Counted from the stretch's first letter, positions 42,806 through 51,019 are shown. The stretch: 64,000 nucleotides of DNA from Solirubrum puertoriconensis (GCF_001483135.1 NZ_LNAL01000008.1:1-64000), one strand, 5' to 3'. The notes: a model not told the origin generated them from the letters alone. Translations and numbers: made by a program.

Positions 42806-44137
42806 ATGTACCGCTTTCTGATGATTTGCTTGCTGGTGGTAGCTGGCTGGGGCCAACCACTACTAGCCGCGCCGCCCGATGAGCTGCCGCCGCGGCCCTC
42901 CCCCTTTAAGTTCGTAACTGATCAGGCGCAGCTGCTCAGCCCAGCCGACGCCAACACCCTGGAGCGCGGCCTGCGCCGCTACGCCGACAACACCGGCACC
43001 CAAATAGTAGTGGTAACCGTGCCCACCTTGGGCAGCCGCTCCATAGCCGATTACGCCCGCGACCTAGGCGAGGCCTGGGGCATTGGCCAACGCACACAAA
43101 ACAACGGCGTGGTGGTGCTGCTGGCCGGCCAAGAGCGGCAAGTGAGCATACAAGCCGGCAGCGGCCTGCGCCAGCAGATTACGCCCGAGCTGACGCAGCG
43201 CGTAATTGGCCAGCAAATGACGCCCGAGTTTAAGCAAGGCCGCTACTTTGCCGGGCTGCGCGCCGGGCTCAACCAACTAATGCTAGCGGCCAACCCCGAG
43301 TCGGCGCCGCGCCGCGAGCAGCCCGATGCCGCTGCCGCGGCAGGCAGCACCGCCCCGCTCAGCAGCAACCCGGGCCTGGGTGCCGATGCCGGCGCGGGCA
43401 GCGGCAGCCTGCAAACGCCCCCGCCCAGCTACGGCAACGAACCGTTTTCGCCAAACAACCAGCCTGCGGCTGCACCCGCTAGCCCAGGGCTGGGCATGGG
43501 CAGCATGCTGCTGGGGGCGTTGGTACTGGGCGGTGGCATTTGGCTGCTGCTGCGGCGGTTTCGGCGCAAGCAAACGCCAGCTACTGCCCAAGGCCCGGTG
43601 CCCGATTTCTACCCCAACCGCCCGGCCGGCCCAAATGGTGGCTACGGCACTGGCGGGGGCTACGGCGCTACCGGTGGCTACAGCCAAGCCGGTAATTACG
43701 GCCGCGCCCCCATGCACCAACCCGCCCCCGACTTTTACCCCAACCGCGGCGGTGGCATGAGTAGCGGCATGGGCGGCGCGCTGCTCACGGGCGCGGCGGC
43801 CGCAGCCGGCGCTTACCTGGGCAACCGCATGGCTTCCGCCCACGACCACCACCACGACTCCGCCGGCAACGACCTAGGTGCCGGCAGCGCACCACCGCTG
43901 CCCACTGCCCCGGCGACCGGCGCCGCAGGTGGCGGCTTTGCCGCCCTAGGTGGCGCTGGCGGTGCCAACGACCTAGGGCCCGATGCCGCTCCCGATTACT
44001 TCAGCGACGAAGCCCTGCAGGACAACTCGGCCGACTACTTCGCCAACGACGATGCCTCGGCCTACGACGATCTTTCGTCAGATGATACCGGCGGAGGCGG
44101 CTTCGACGATACCAACGACAACAGCGGCTCGTGGTAA
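42806..44137 (+). CDS. TPM domain membrane protein (YgcG-like)
   Basis: A 443-residue protein. Signal peptide 1-22, then a TPM domain (about 35-155) recognisable from VTDQAQLLSPADANTLERGL, TGTQIVVVTVPTL and NNGVVVLLAGQERQVSIQAG. A membrane helix lies near 232-249 (MLLGALVLGGGIWLLLRRF), followed by a long Gly/Tyr/Asn-rich region, another short hydrophobic stretch near 330, and an acidic Asp/Ser-rich tail. TPM proteins in this phylum are linked to membrane-protein turnover or photosystem repair in plants, but the role here is open. Low-complexity Gly tail is common in relatives. Confidence 0.82.
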   Translation: MYRFLMICLLVVAGWGQPLLAAPPDELPPRPSPFKFVTDQAQLLSPADANTLERGLRRYADNTGTQIVVVTVPTLGSRSIADYARDLGEAWGIGQRTQNNGVVVLLAGQERQVSIQAGSGLRQQITPELTQRVIGQQMTPEFKQGRYFAGLRAGLNQLMLAANPESAPRREQPDAAAAAGSTAPLSSNPGLGADAGAGSGSLQTPPPSYGNEPFSPNNQPAAAPASPGLGMGSMLLGALVLGGGIWLLLRRFRRKQTPATAQGPVPDFYPNRPAGPNGGYGTGGGYGATGGYSQAGNYGRAPMHQPAPDFYPNRGGGMSSGMGGALLTGAAAAAGAYLGNRMASAHDHHHDSAGNDLGAGSAPPLPTAPATGAAGGGFAALGGAGGANDLGPDAAPDYFSDEALQDNSADYFANDDASAYDDLSSDDTGGGGFDDTNDNSGSW

Positions 44138-44162
44138 GCCCCACCAGCCCCAGCCCAAATGC

Positions 44163-44202
44163 CCACGGCCCGGTTGCGCAGCGCAGCCGGGCCGTGGTGT
44201 TT
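44163..44202 (+). terminator. Terminator of the ACGGCCCGG(C/T)TGC family
   Basis: CCACGGCCCGGTTGC (44163-44177) pairs with GCAGCCGGGCCGTGG (44183-44197), followed by TGTTTG. Almost the same hairpin occurs at 52295-52329 and 53809-53839. Confidence 0.8.
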
Positions 44203-44293
44203 GAGTACGGGCCGGTGCTTGCGTGCCGAGCTACCACATGAAAGGGTTAGGCAAGCGCTAAAAGCGCATTAAAAAGCTGGTTTTCAGAACTCA

Positions 44294-44309
44294 TCACATC
44301 ATTGTGTGA
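44294..44309. promoter_or_regulatory. Palindromic site TCACAT-N4-GTGTGA
   Basis: TCACATCATTGTGTGA matches the sites at 15765 and 55886 with one changed base in the right arm. It is 107 bp upstream of the next ATG (44416). Confidence 0.5.
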
Positions 44310-44415
44310 AACCAAGCAGGCAACGATTGGGAGTAATTTAGCACCTACTAAACCGAACGCCAGGCAAGCTGCTTGGCACCGGAAACCCGCCAACCCACTT
44401 CCAACCCTACCTACT

Positions 44416-44802
44416 ATGAAAACGCTTCTGCAAACCGCCCCCCGAGTACTGATGATGGCTGCCTTCGCTGGCCTGGGTTTCGCTCAGCCCACCATGGCCC
44501 AATCGCCCACTGCGCAGCCCGTGTACGTGGATAAGGTGGCCGATTTTACCTACCTGGTGCGCGTAAGCAACCCCGCCCAACGAGCGGCCAAAGTGCAGCT
44601 CGTGCGCCTGCGCGACGGCAACGTGCTGTACCAAGGCAGCAGCTCGCGCCCCTCGTTCGGCGAGAAAATCAACGTGGGCAGCCTACCCGATGGCCAATAC
44701 GCATTTGTAGTGCGCATCGGCAGCGAAACGCACCGCTACGAGCTGGATTTGCAAACCACGCGCACCGTGGCCCTAGGTACCAGCGCCACAGCCATGCGCT
44801 AA
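44416..44802 (+). CDS. Small exported protein, paralog family member 1
   Basis: A 128-residue protein with a signal peptide (1-29, ending PTMAQ). The mature domain of about 95 residues has the pattern PVYVDKVADFTYLVRVSNP, LRDGNVLYQGSS, FGEKINVGSLPDGQYAFVV and HRYELDL, predicted as a seven-strand beta sandwich. Two paralogs with the same motif order are encoded at 46388-46909 and 47256-47765. The closing Gly-x-Tyr-x-(F/I)-x-V segment resembles Ig-like modules and type IX sorting domains, but here the domain makes up the whole protein. Function unknown. A palindromic site lies 107 bp upstream. Confidence 0.7.
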   Translation: MKTLLQTAPRVLMMAAFAGLGFAQPTMAQSPTAQPVYVDKVADFTYLVRVSNPAQRAAKVQLVRLRDGNVLYQGSSSRPSFGEKINVGSLPDGQYAFVVRIGSETHRYELDLQTTRTVALGTSATAMR

Positions 44803-44834
44803 GGGTCAGGCTTCGCCTCTTATCAACAGCAACC

Positions 44835-44874
44835 AACAGCAACGCCTCCGCACTGGTGCGGAGGCGTTGCTGTT
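44835..44874. terminator. 18-bp perfect terminator hairpin
   Basis: AACAGCAACGCCTCCGCA (44835-44852) pairs perfectly with TGCGGAGGCGTTGCTGTT (44857-44874), followed by TTACTA. It lies between convergent genes. Confidence 0.85.
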
Positions 44875-44894
44875 TTACTAAGTGCCCTAGGTGC

Positions 44895-45272
44895 TTAGAC
44901 TAGCGGAGCGCCGTTGGGGCTAGCCGATGTTGGCGGGTTGGTAGCCGGAGCCGGCGGGGCAGCAGGCGTACCATTAGCTGCCGGCTTGCGGTTGAGCAGC
45001 AAGGCCAGCACCAGGAAAATAACCGGCAGGCAGAGCAGCACGCCCGGTAGCCAGGCCTCGTCGCGGTTGGAGTTCCAATAGGCGCCGTAGAGCAGAGCAA
45101 AGAAGTTGAGCCCGTGAATTAGTTTGTAGCGCCCTGTTGGCGGATCGGCGGCCGCGTTGCGCAGCAGCAATAGCACAAACAAGCACACGAGCACAAAAGG
45201 CACCGTAACCAGCGTAGTGCGGAACAGTTGCCCGAACGGTATGTGCAGGAAAACGGCGGCGTAGGGTAGCAT
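44895..45272 (-). CDS. Small integral membrane protein, hypothetical
   Basis: A 125-residue protein with three hydrophobic helices (about 18-40, 52-68, 73-93) and a proline/alanine-rich polar tail. Nothing in the loops identifies a family. The ATG at 45272 starts the first helix sensibly (MLPYAAVFLHIPFGQ). It is convergent with paralog 1 and divergent from the GNAT gene. Confidence is in its existence, not its role. Confidence 0.65.
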   Translation of the reverse strand: MLPYAAVFLHIPFGQLFRTTLVTVPFVLVCLFVLLLLRNAAADPPTGRYKLIHGLNFFALLYGAYWNSNRDEAWLPGVLLCLPVIFLVLALLLNRKPAANGTPAAPPAPATNPPTSASPNGAPLV

Positions 45273-45440
45273 AGCGGGCAGAGGTAGTGTAGAGAGAGCG
45301 AGTGTTCTCTAATGTAAAGCAAAGCAGCTAATTACCGCAGCGTCGAGCTACACCCCCGGTGTTCATTGCCCGCACGGCAACCCGGTACCTAGGGCGGCGG
45401 GCATTTGCTACCTTGCCCCCCGCAGCCGTTGTTTGCGCCC

Positions 45441-45980
45441 ATGAACATTCGGGCCCTCTCCCCCGCCGACGTACGCCCCAGGTTAGCAGCCCTGCGCGAG
45501 CTATTAATTGATGCCGTGGCCAGCGGCGCCTCGGTAGGCTACCTGCACCCGCTGCCGCCGGCACTAGCCGCGCAATATTGGGCCGGCGTGCAGGCCTCGT
45601 TGGAAACCGGCGAAACCGTGCTGCTGGTAGCCGAAGCGCCCGATGGCCGCATGTGCGGCACCGTGCAGCTGGTGCTGGCTACTAAGCCCAACGCGCCGCA
45701 CCGGGCCGAGGTAAGCAAACTGCTGGTGCACTCGGATTACCGCCGCCAAGGCATCGGCCGCGCCCTGCTGCAAGCCCTCGAAACCCACGCCCACCAGCAC
45801 CAGCGCAGCACCCTGGTGCTCGACACCCGCCGCGGCGACGTATCGGAGCAGCTGTACCGGCAAATGGGCTACACGCTGGCCGGCGAAATACCCGCCTACG
45901 TGCGCAACGAGGCTGGCGAGTTGCAAAGCACCATGGTGTACTACAAGCTGCTTACTGAGGCGGTACCCAGCACCATCTAG
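45441..45980 (+). CDS. GNAT family N-acetyltransferase
   Basis: A 179-residue cytoplasmic acetyltransferase. The acetyl-CoA-binding motif A appears as VSKLLVHSDYRRQGIGRALL (about 91-110; (R/Q)xxGx(G/A) is RRQGIG), preceded by strand VAEAPDGRMCGTVQLVLA and followed by LVLDTRRGDVSEQLYRQMGY, the typical end of GNAT domains. The ATG at 45441 is used; the 12 codons upstream are proline-rich and unlikely. Substrate unknown. The next gene follows 42 bp later on the same strand. Confidence 0.88.
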   Translation: MNIRALSPADVRPRLAALRELLIDAVASGASVGYLHPLPPALAAQYWAGVQASLETGETVLLVAEAPDGRMCGTVQLVLATKPNAPHRAEVSKLLVHSDYRRQGIGRALLQALETHAHQHQRSTLVLDTRRGDVSEQLYRQMGYTLAGEIPAYVRNEAGELQSTMVYYKLLTEAVPSTI

Positions 45981-46022
45981 GGCTAATCCTGCTACCTTAC
46001 TGCAAACCCGAGCCTCAATCCG

Positions 46023-46310
46023 ATGAAAGACCAGATTTTGGAGCTGGTGCACCAGGCACACGCCCTTACCGAAAGCACGGCCGTAGCCGAAATTGATTTG
46101 CTGGAGCGCAAAAAGTTGGTGCTGGCCGATTTGTCGCTGCACTTGGTGCAGGCCGCCCTGCGCCACGAGCAACCCAACCCTGCCGAGCTAAAGCGCTACT
46201 TGTTTTCGGTGCTCACGGTGGCCGATGTGTTTGTCGACGACCTCGACCTGAAAGCCATGGCCGATGCTTTGCTGGCTCCTGTGCCAGCCGCCGAGCCCAC
46301 CGACATGTAG
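46023..46310 (+). CDS. Small helical protein, hypothetical
   Basis: A 95-residue soluble protein with high Leu, Ala and Glu content, predicted almost fully alpha-helical (AVAEIDLLERKKLVLADLSL, LKRYLFSVLTVADVFVDDLD). It follows the GNAT gene by 42 bp and may share its transcript. It ends 10 bp before a long perfect hairpin. No family recognised; the codon pattern matches neighbouring genes. Confidence 0.6.
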   Translation: MKDQILELVHQAHALTESTAVAEIDLLERKKLVLADLSLHLVQAALRHEQPNPAELKRYLFSVLTVADVFVDDLDLKAMADALLAPVPAAEPTDM

Positions 46311-46319
46311 CAACGCATT

Positions 46320-46369
46320 GGCCCGCTCTCGGCCCTGGTGGCATGCGCCACCAGGGCCGAGAGCGGGCC
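46320..46369. terminator. 23-bp perfect hairpin between convergent genes
   Basis: 46320-46342 pairs base for base with 46347-46369 around ATGC. The arms contain CTCGGCCCTGGTGGC and its complement. No T tract; it lies between the ends of two convergent genes. Confidence 0.7.
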
Positions 46370-46387
46370 GAACACGGCCGGGCGCCT

Positions 46388-46909
46388 CTACAGCCCGGCC
46401 ACTGTGCAAGCAGCCGGCGCAGCCGCCAGCGAGCCTAAGCTAGCCTTGCCTAGGCGTGCCCGCATGCTGCGCATAGCCACCGTGCGGTACTGCCCATCGG
46501 CCTGCAGCTGCAGCGTGTAACGGTACTGCTGTTCGCCTGCTTTCACCACAATGGCGTAGCGGCCTGCTGGCAGCACCCCAAAGTTGAAGCGGTGCCCGTA
46601 GGCCGGGGCGGCGTAGTTTTCGCTGAAGAGCGTTTTGCCGCTTGCGAGGCTAAGCACCTGTACCTGCCCTTGTTGCGCGGCCGGGTTGCTGATGCGTACC
46701 CGAAAGCTTACGGCATCAACCCGCTCCAGCGCAACGGGCTGAACGGACTGCCCCGGCGCGGCTTGTACTGGCGCAGCAGCCAAGGCGCCACCTAGGGTAA
46801 GCAGGCCTAGTAGCATGCGCGAGGCATAAGCACCCGCCGCCCGAGCAGCCGTAGCAGCGCTGGCGGTTGGCAATTGGCGGCGGAGGACAGAAGGGAAGAA
46901 CGTTTTCAT
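46388..46909 (-). CDS. Small exported protein, paralog family member 2
   Basis: A 173-residue protein, longer than its relatives because of an extended Ala-rich signal region (about 1-55, cleavage likely after VQAAP). The mature domain carries QPVALERVDAVSFRVRISNP, LASGKTLFSENY, YGHRFNFGVLPAGRYAIVV and YRYTLQLQ, matching the genes at 44416 and 47256 in order. A Ser/Arg-rich tail (MRSMRARLGKASLGSLAAAP) is also seen in paralog 3. I use the ATG at 46909 (MKTFFPSVL), which corresponds to the MKT start of both paralogs. Confidence 0.7.
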   Translation of the reverse strand: MKTFFPSVLRRQLPTASAATAARAAGAYASRMLLGLLTLGGALAAAPVQAAPGQSVQPVALERVDAVSFRVRISNPAAQQGQVQVLSLASGKTLFSENYAAPAYGHRFNFGVLPAGRYAIVVKAGEQQYRYTLQLQADGQYRTVAMRSMRARLGKASLGSLAAAPAACTVAGL

Positions 46910-47180
46910 AGCGGGGTAGTAGGGTAAAAGGGTTGATGTGTTTGAGTTGAGCAATGCACGCCCTATGCAGGGCGCTGGTGCTGGGCTAGGCTGCGGCTGC
47001 CTTATGGTGGGTGTGCAGTTCCGGACAGCCTTAGCATAGCAGCCAATCTATATTCCCAATCCCGATGCCAAACTTATAATTGTTTGTTTATCAGAATATT
47101 AACTACACATCAACTTTCCAGGCCTCGCCATAACGTGTCCGGTACTGGGCACGGTGTTCAGTTTTGCGGCACAAGTCAAA

Positions 47181-47231
47181 GCCCCGTTGCCATTCGTCTA
47201 GGCACTTGGCTTAGGCGAATGGCAACGGGGC
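47181..47231 (-). terminator. Long hairpin after paralog 3
   Basis: GCCCCGTTGCCATTCG (47181-47196) pairs perfectly with CGAATGGCAACGGGGC (47216-47231), extending by seven further pairs including two wobbles to a 5-nt loop. It lies 24 bp past the stop of the gene at 47256. Confidence 0.75.
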
Positions 47232-47255
47232 CCGGGGGAAGGAAATGCAGGCGGC

Positions 47256-47765
47256 TTACATGCCCGCCGCTGCGTGGCGGGCCGTGGCGGGTGCCACTGC
47301 CAGCGAGCCTTGGGCCTGCTTTGCCAACCGCACCCGAATGCTGCGCACGGCCACGGCCCGTTGCGCACCGCAATCCTGCAGGCGCAAGGTGTAGCGGTAC
47401 TGCAGCTTATCGGCCTTCACCAGAATGGCATAGCGCCCCTCGGGCAGGTTATTAAAGTTGAGTCGGTGGCCGTAGGCTTTGTCGGTGTACTCCTGACTGA
47501 AGAGCACCTGACCATTGGTTAGGTTCTGCACCTCTAGGCGGCCGGGTTGCAGGCGCGGATTGCTCACGCGCACCCGAAAGCTCACGTCATCAACCTTTTG
47601 CACGGTTACGGGCTGGGTTTCTTGCGCGCGGGCCGGCTGCGCGGCCAATGCGCCGCCTAGGGCAAGCAACCCCACCAACACATGCGGCAGGTAGGTTCGC
47701 GAGCCAGCGGCAGTGGGTAGCGCGTGGGCAATGGCTTGGGGAGCGGGCAATTGGTAAGTTTTCAT
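47256..47765 (-). CDS. Small exported protein, paralog family member 3
   Basis: A 169-residue protein with a signal region ending in ARAQ (about 48). The mature domain reads PVTVQKVDDVSFRVRVSNP, LTNGQVLFSQEY, YGHRLNFNNLPEGRYAILV and YRYTLRLQ, about half identical to paralog 2 by eye and less to paralog 1. A basic tail with VRSIRVRLAKQAQGS follows. Located upstream of paralog 2 on the same strand but separated by a strong hairpin, so expressed separately. Family unknown, probably a beta-sandwich periplasmic or surface protein. Confidence 0.7.
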   Translation of the reverse strand: MKTYQLPAPQAIAHALPTAAGSRTYLPHVLVGLLALGGALAAQPARAQETQPVTVQKVDDVSFRVRVSNPRLQPGRLEVQNLTNGQVLFSQEYTDKAYGHRLNFNNLPEGRYAILVKADKLQYRYTLRLQDCGAQRAVAVRSIRVRLAKQAQGSLAVAPATARHAAAGM

Positions 47766-47860
47766 AGCGGTAGGTTGTGAGGGCGTGTTGTTGATGCAAT
47801 TCTACACCGCCGCGGCGCCTATCGCACTATGTTGCCCCGACATGATTGTGCTATAACTAT

Positions 47861-47875
47861 CTGGCATATAGCCAG
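47861..47875. promoter_or_regulatory. Small palindrome upstream of paralog 3
   Basis: CTGGC-ATATA-GCCAG is a 5+5+5 palindrome 96 bp upstream of the ATG at 47765. It is short, so only a weak operator candidate. Confidence 0.3.
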
Positions 47876-47961
47876 TAGATAACACAAATCAGCATACCGC
47901 GCATCACATACTCATGCCGCCCAAATTGGTTTTATCCAGCCCGGGCAGGCATCGGCAGCCC

Positions 47962-48015
47962 GTAAACAGCAAGCCGGCCGGCAACCACGTGGCTGCCGGC
48001 CGGCTTGCTGTTTAC
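47962..48015 (-). terminator. 22-bp perfect hairpin after aspA
   Basis: 47962-47983 pairs base for base with 47994-48015 around a 10-nt loop. The arms read GTAAACAGCAAGCCGGCC... and its complement. It ends 12 bp from the aspA stop; the minus-strand exit lacks a T tract. Confidence 0.75.
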
Positions 48016-48027
48016 AGCCATAAGCGG

Positions 48028-49434
48028 CTACTGAATAAAGTGCGGGCGAATGAGGTTTTCGAAGGTGAAGATTTCATCCCACTTGGCCTGCGTGAGCAAA
48101 TGGCGCTCGGCTACGGCAATCTGGTACACCGATTTGCCGGTGCGTAGGGCCTCCTTGGCTATTTCGGCCGAGGTTTCGTAGCCGAGCACGGGGTTGAGCT
48201 GCGTTACAATGCCCACGCTGTTGCGTACCATGTCTTCGGCGTGCTTGGCGTTGGCCGTAATGCCCACCACGCATTTTTCGCGCAGGGTGCGGCAGGCGCG
48301 GCTCATGTAGGAGATGCTCGTAAACAGCGCAAACGAAATTACCGGCTCCATCACGTTCAGCTGCAGCTGGCCGGCTTCGGCGGCCATGGTTACGGTAAGG
48401 TCGGCGCCGATAACGTAGAACGCGGTTTGGTTTACCACCTCGGGTACCACGGGGTTTACCTTGCCCGGCATAATGCTGGAGCCCGGCTGCAGCGGCGGCA
48501 GGTTAATCTCGAACAAGCCGGCGCGGGGCCCCGAGGATAGCAGGCGCAAGTCGTTGCAGATTTTGGAAAGTTTCACGGCCGTGCGCTTCAGCACGCCCGA
48601 GAGCTGCACGTAGGCGCCGGTATCGTAGGTGGCTTCAATCAGGTCGCCGGCCAGCACCAGGTCGAGGCCGGTAAGCTCGCGCAGGTGCTGCGTTACCAGC
48701 TCGGCGTACCCGTTGGGGGCGTTTACGCGGGTACCAATGGCCGTGGCGCCCATGTTGATTTCGCTGATGAGGTGGCGCGAATCATCGATGCGCAGCAGCT
48801 CTTCGCGCAGGTTGGTGGCAAAGGCCTTAAACTCGTCGCCCATGCTCATGGGCACGGCGTCTTGCAACTGGGTGCGGCCCATTTTCAGCACATTCCGAAA
48901 CTCCTCACCCTTGGCGGCAAAGGCATCGGCCAGCATGGCCAGCTCGTCGCGGTAACCGGCCAGCTTGTTGTTGAGAGCAATGCGGAAGGCCGTGGGGTAG
49001 GCGTCGTTGGTCGACTGCGAGCAGTTGACGTGATTGTTGGGGTGGCAGAAATCGTACTGACCCTTCTTTCGGCCCATCAGCTCCAGGGCCACGTTGGCAA
49101 TTACCTCGTTGGCGTTCATGTTCACCGAGGTACCCGCCCCGCCCTGAATCATGTCCGTCAGGAACTGATTGTCGTGCTGGCCGGCAATTACTTGGTCGCA
49201 GGCCTCGGCAATGTAGCGGGCAATAGTAGGATCGAGCACGCCTAGGTCGCGGTTGGCCAAAGCAGCGGCCTTTTTCACGTACCCGAGCGCCTGCACAAAC
49301 AGTGGCTCGGCCCGGAGCGGAATACCCGTGATATCGAAGTTCTCGAGGGCGCGCAGGGTTTGAATACCGTAGTAAACGTCGTTGGGAAGGGTGCGTTCCC
49401 CAAGAAAATCGTGTTCGATCCGGGATGTTGGCAT
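48028..49434 (-). CDS. aspA: Aspartate ammonia-lyase
   Basis: A 468-residue enzyme of the fumarase/aspartase superfamily that deaminates L-aspartate to fumarate, in the cytoplasm as a tetramer. The superfamily signature GSSIMPGKVNP (about 318-328) contains the catalytic loop Ser. Earlier motifs are GGAGTSVNMNANEVIAN (about 98-114), NNHVNCSQSTNDAYPTA (about 133-149) and KMGRTQLQDAVPMS (about 184-197). The SVNMNANEV and TQLQDAVP words favour aspartase over fumarase, which has THLQDA and related changes. The ATG at 49434 is the natural start. Single gene with a strong downstream hairpin. Confidence 0.93.
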   Translation of the reverse strand: MPTSRIEHDFLGERTLPNDVYYGIQTLRALENFDITGIPLRAEPLFVQALGYVKKAAALANRDLGVLDPTIARYIAEACDQVIAGQHDNQFLTDMIQGGAGTSVNMNANEVIANVALELMGRKKGQYDFCHPNNHVNCSQSTNDAYPTAFRIALNNKLAGYRDELAMLADAFAAKGEEFRNVLKMGRTQLQDAVPMSMGDEFKAFATNLREELLRIDDSRHLISEINMGATAIGTRVNAPNGYAELVTQHLRELTGLDLVLAGDLIEATYDTGAYVQLSGVLKRTAVKLSKICNDLRLLSSGPRAGLFEINLPPLQPGSSIMPGKVNPVVPEVVNQTAFYVIGADLTVTMAAEAGQLQLNVMEPVISFALFTSISYMSRACRTLREKCVVGITANAKHAEDMVRNSVGIVTQLNPVLGYETSAEIAKEALRTGKSVYQIAVAERHLLTQAKWDEIFTFENLIRPHFIQ

Positions 49435-49607
49435 GGGCTGAGCTGGTCAGGTGTGGGATACTTCTACGCAAAGTTGGGCCTGCCGGGGCAAATCGAAAAC
49501 TAAGTGTAGCTAATCGGGCGCGCAAAGCCCAACACTTGCTGCTGCGCCATGCAACCCTCAAGTGCTGGTTGGGCCTCTTGCCCTCGCCACCCTACCCCTT
49601 TTGTTGC

Positions 49608-50015
49608 ATGAAACACCTCTCCTACCTAGCCTTGGCGGCGGGCATTGCCCTGAGCAGCTGCCACAAAAAACCAACCCCCGAACCTGCTCCCAAGCTCGAG
49701 GGCGACTGGAAAGGCATAGATGAGCGCCAGGACATGTTCGATGAAAACAACCAGATCCTGAGCACTTACTTAATGCCTTACCGCACCGGCTTGCACGCCA
49801 TCAACTTCGACGAAGTAGACCACCTCTACACCGTTTACAACAACGGCACAGTAGTAGGCCGATTCAGCTACTGGATTACCGACAACCAATTACAGCTGCA
49901 GGGCGGCGGCACGTTCACCATCGAAGAGCACACCAAGAGCAAGCTGGTGCTGCGCGTCCGGCAGGACATCAACACCACGCGCTACCTCATCCGGACCCGC
50001 ACCTACAACCGCTAA
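49608..50015 (+). CDS. Small lipoprotein, hypothetical
   Basis: A 135-residue exported lipoprotein: MKHLSYLALAAGIALSSC with the modified Cys at 18, followed by a Pro-rich linker and a domain of about 100 residues rich in polar beta strands (EGDWKGIDERQDMF, LQGGGTFTIEEHTKSKLVLR). This resembles lipocalin-like small lipoproteins of the phylum, but the family is not certain. The ATG at 49608 starts the signal peptide; the longer frame overlaps the divergent aspA start. Confidence 0.68.
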   Translation: MKHLSYLALAAGIALSSCHKKPTPEPAPKLEGDWKGIDERQDMFDENNQILSTYLMPYRTGLHAINFDEVDHLYTVYNNGTVVGRFSYWITDNQLQLQGGGTFTIEEHTKSKLVLRVRQDINTTRYLIRTRTYNR

Positions 50016-50029
50016 ACGCTCCAAAAACA

Positions 50030-50062
50030 ATCGGCCGCTCCTGCTGTGCGGGAGCGGCCGAT
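50030..50062. terminator. Terminator between convergent genes
   Basis: ATCGGCCGCTCC pairs perfectly with GGAGCGGCCGAT around an 9-nt loop. On the minus strand the stem is followed by TTGTTTTTGG. Confidence 0.85.
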
Positions 50063-50089
50063 ACCTAGGGCATGCGCAGCGTAGCAAGC

Positions 50090-50425
50090 TTATTTGCTGC
50101 GTACGGGCTTATCAACGGTGATTACCCCCTTGCGCGAGCCGCCCTTGTTGGGATTGGCTTTGCTGGCGGCACGAATTTTACGGCGGGTTTTGCGGCGCTT
50201 TACCCAGCGCTTCATGGCAGCAATGGGGCCGCGCTTGCGGCGGCTGTTGCCTTTGTAGCGTTTGTAGCTGGGGCTCGGCACCAGGGTTTCTGCAGTGGTC
50301 TCGGCCGCTGTGCCGGCAGCCGCTTCAGTAGTAGCTACGGCGGCCAGTGCTACCTCGGCTAGTGCCTCGGCTGGCTCAACCAGCGCCATTAGGGTGCAAA
50401 GAAACAGGAGTAGAAATTTGCGCAT
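50090..50425 (-). CDS. Small exported basic protein, PSYKRYKGNSRRK family
   Basis: A 111-residue protein. A signal peptide (1-21, ending ALAE) precedes an Ala/Thr-rich acidic stretch and then a strongly basic C-terminal part with PSYKRYKGNSRRKRG (about 50-64), RRKTRRKIR and the closing KGVITVDKPVR. The gene at 50726-51019 encodes a close relative with the same arrangement. No known family; the basic tail suggests binding to polysaccharide, nucleic acid or the cell surface. The ATG at 50425 opens the signal peptide. Confidence 0.65.
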   Translation of the reverse strand: MRKFLLLFLCTLMALVEPAEALAEVALAAVATTEAAAGTAAETTAETLVPSPSYKRYKGNSRRKRGPIAAMKRWVKRRKTRRKIRAASKANPNKGGSRKGVITVDKPVRSK

Positions 50426-50663
50426 GTCGAATGTGGTTTTTTGTTGATTAAACAAGAGGCGTGAGCAATTCGTGATTCGAAATGTGCAATAGATGGCGCG
50501 TGTTAGCACTAATATAGCGAGGATTCGGCAGAACAATGCAAAAAGAAGCGCGTACTAAAAATTGCATGCTTCCGATAGCCTTTACGTGCATCCTACCTGC
50601 TCTGGCCAAGGTATTGTCCTAACAAGCCAAGCATTGGTATCCAGGGTTTCGGCTGTGTAGCAC

Positions 50664-50702
50664 AAAAAAACCGCCTGCTCCTTGGGGGAGCAGGCGGTTT
50701 TT
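50664..50702 (-). terminator. Terminator after the second basic-protein gene
   Basis: AAAAACCGCCTGCTCC pairs with GGAGCAGGCGGTTTTT around a short loop, flanked by A and T runs on both sides. Classical intrinsic terminator, 24 bp past the stop at 50726. Confidence 0.9.
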
Positions 50703-50725
50703 GTAGGCGAATTCGCTGAGCATTA

Positions 50726-51019
50726 CTAGTTGCGCACCGGCGGCTCAACCGTGATTACGCCACGGCGGGGCGTGCTCTTGGCTTTTTGCTTGGCACGGCG
50801 CTTGGCCGACCAACGACGAAAGATATTGCGGCGGTACTTGCGGCGGCTGTTGCCTCTGTAGCGCTTGTAGCTGGGGCGCGGTACGCGGGGCGGCGTAGCT
50901 ACTGCTTCGGTTTCGAGCACGGCCTCGGTGGCAGCCGGTGCAGCAGGCTCGGCCATTGCCAAAGCCGGATCGGCTACGGCAAATATCAGGCAGAGGAACA
51001 GGAGGAGGAGTTTGTTCAT
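50726..51019 (-). CDS. Small exported basic protein, PSYKRYRGNSRRK paralog
   Basis: A 97-residue protein parallel to the one at 50090-50425: signal peptide (1-21, ending ALAMAE), an acidic/Ala-rich stretch (PAAPAATEAVLETEA), then PSYKRYRGNSRRK (about 49-61), a run of Arg/Lys (RRWSAKRRAKQKAKS) and the closing RRGVITVEPPVR. The two genes are in tandem with a terminator between them, evidently an old duplication. Function unknown. Confidence 0.65.
   Translation of the reverse strand: MNKLLLLFLCLIFAVADPALAMAEPAAPAATEAVLETEAVATPPRVPRPSYKRYRGNSRRKYRRNIFRRWSAKRRAKQKAKSTPRRGVITVEPPVRN

Noticed and set aside
46023-46310. Toxin-antitoxin reading of the small helical protein next to the GNAT gene.
   Set aside because: The acetyltransferase follows the general GNAT pattern, gene order is enzyme first, and the small protein has no DNA-binding motif; nothing beyond adjacency supports it.
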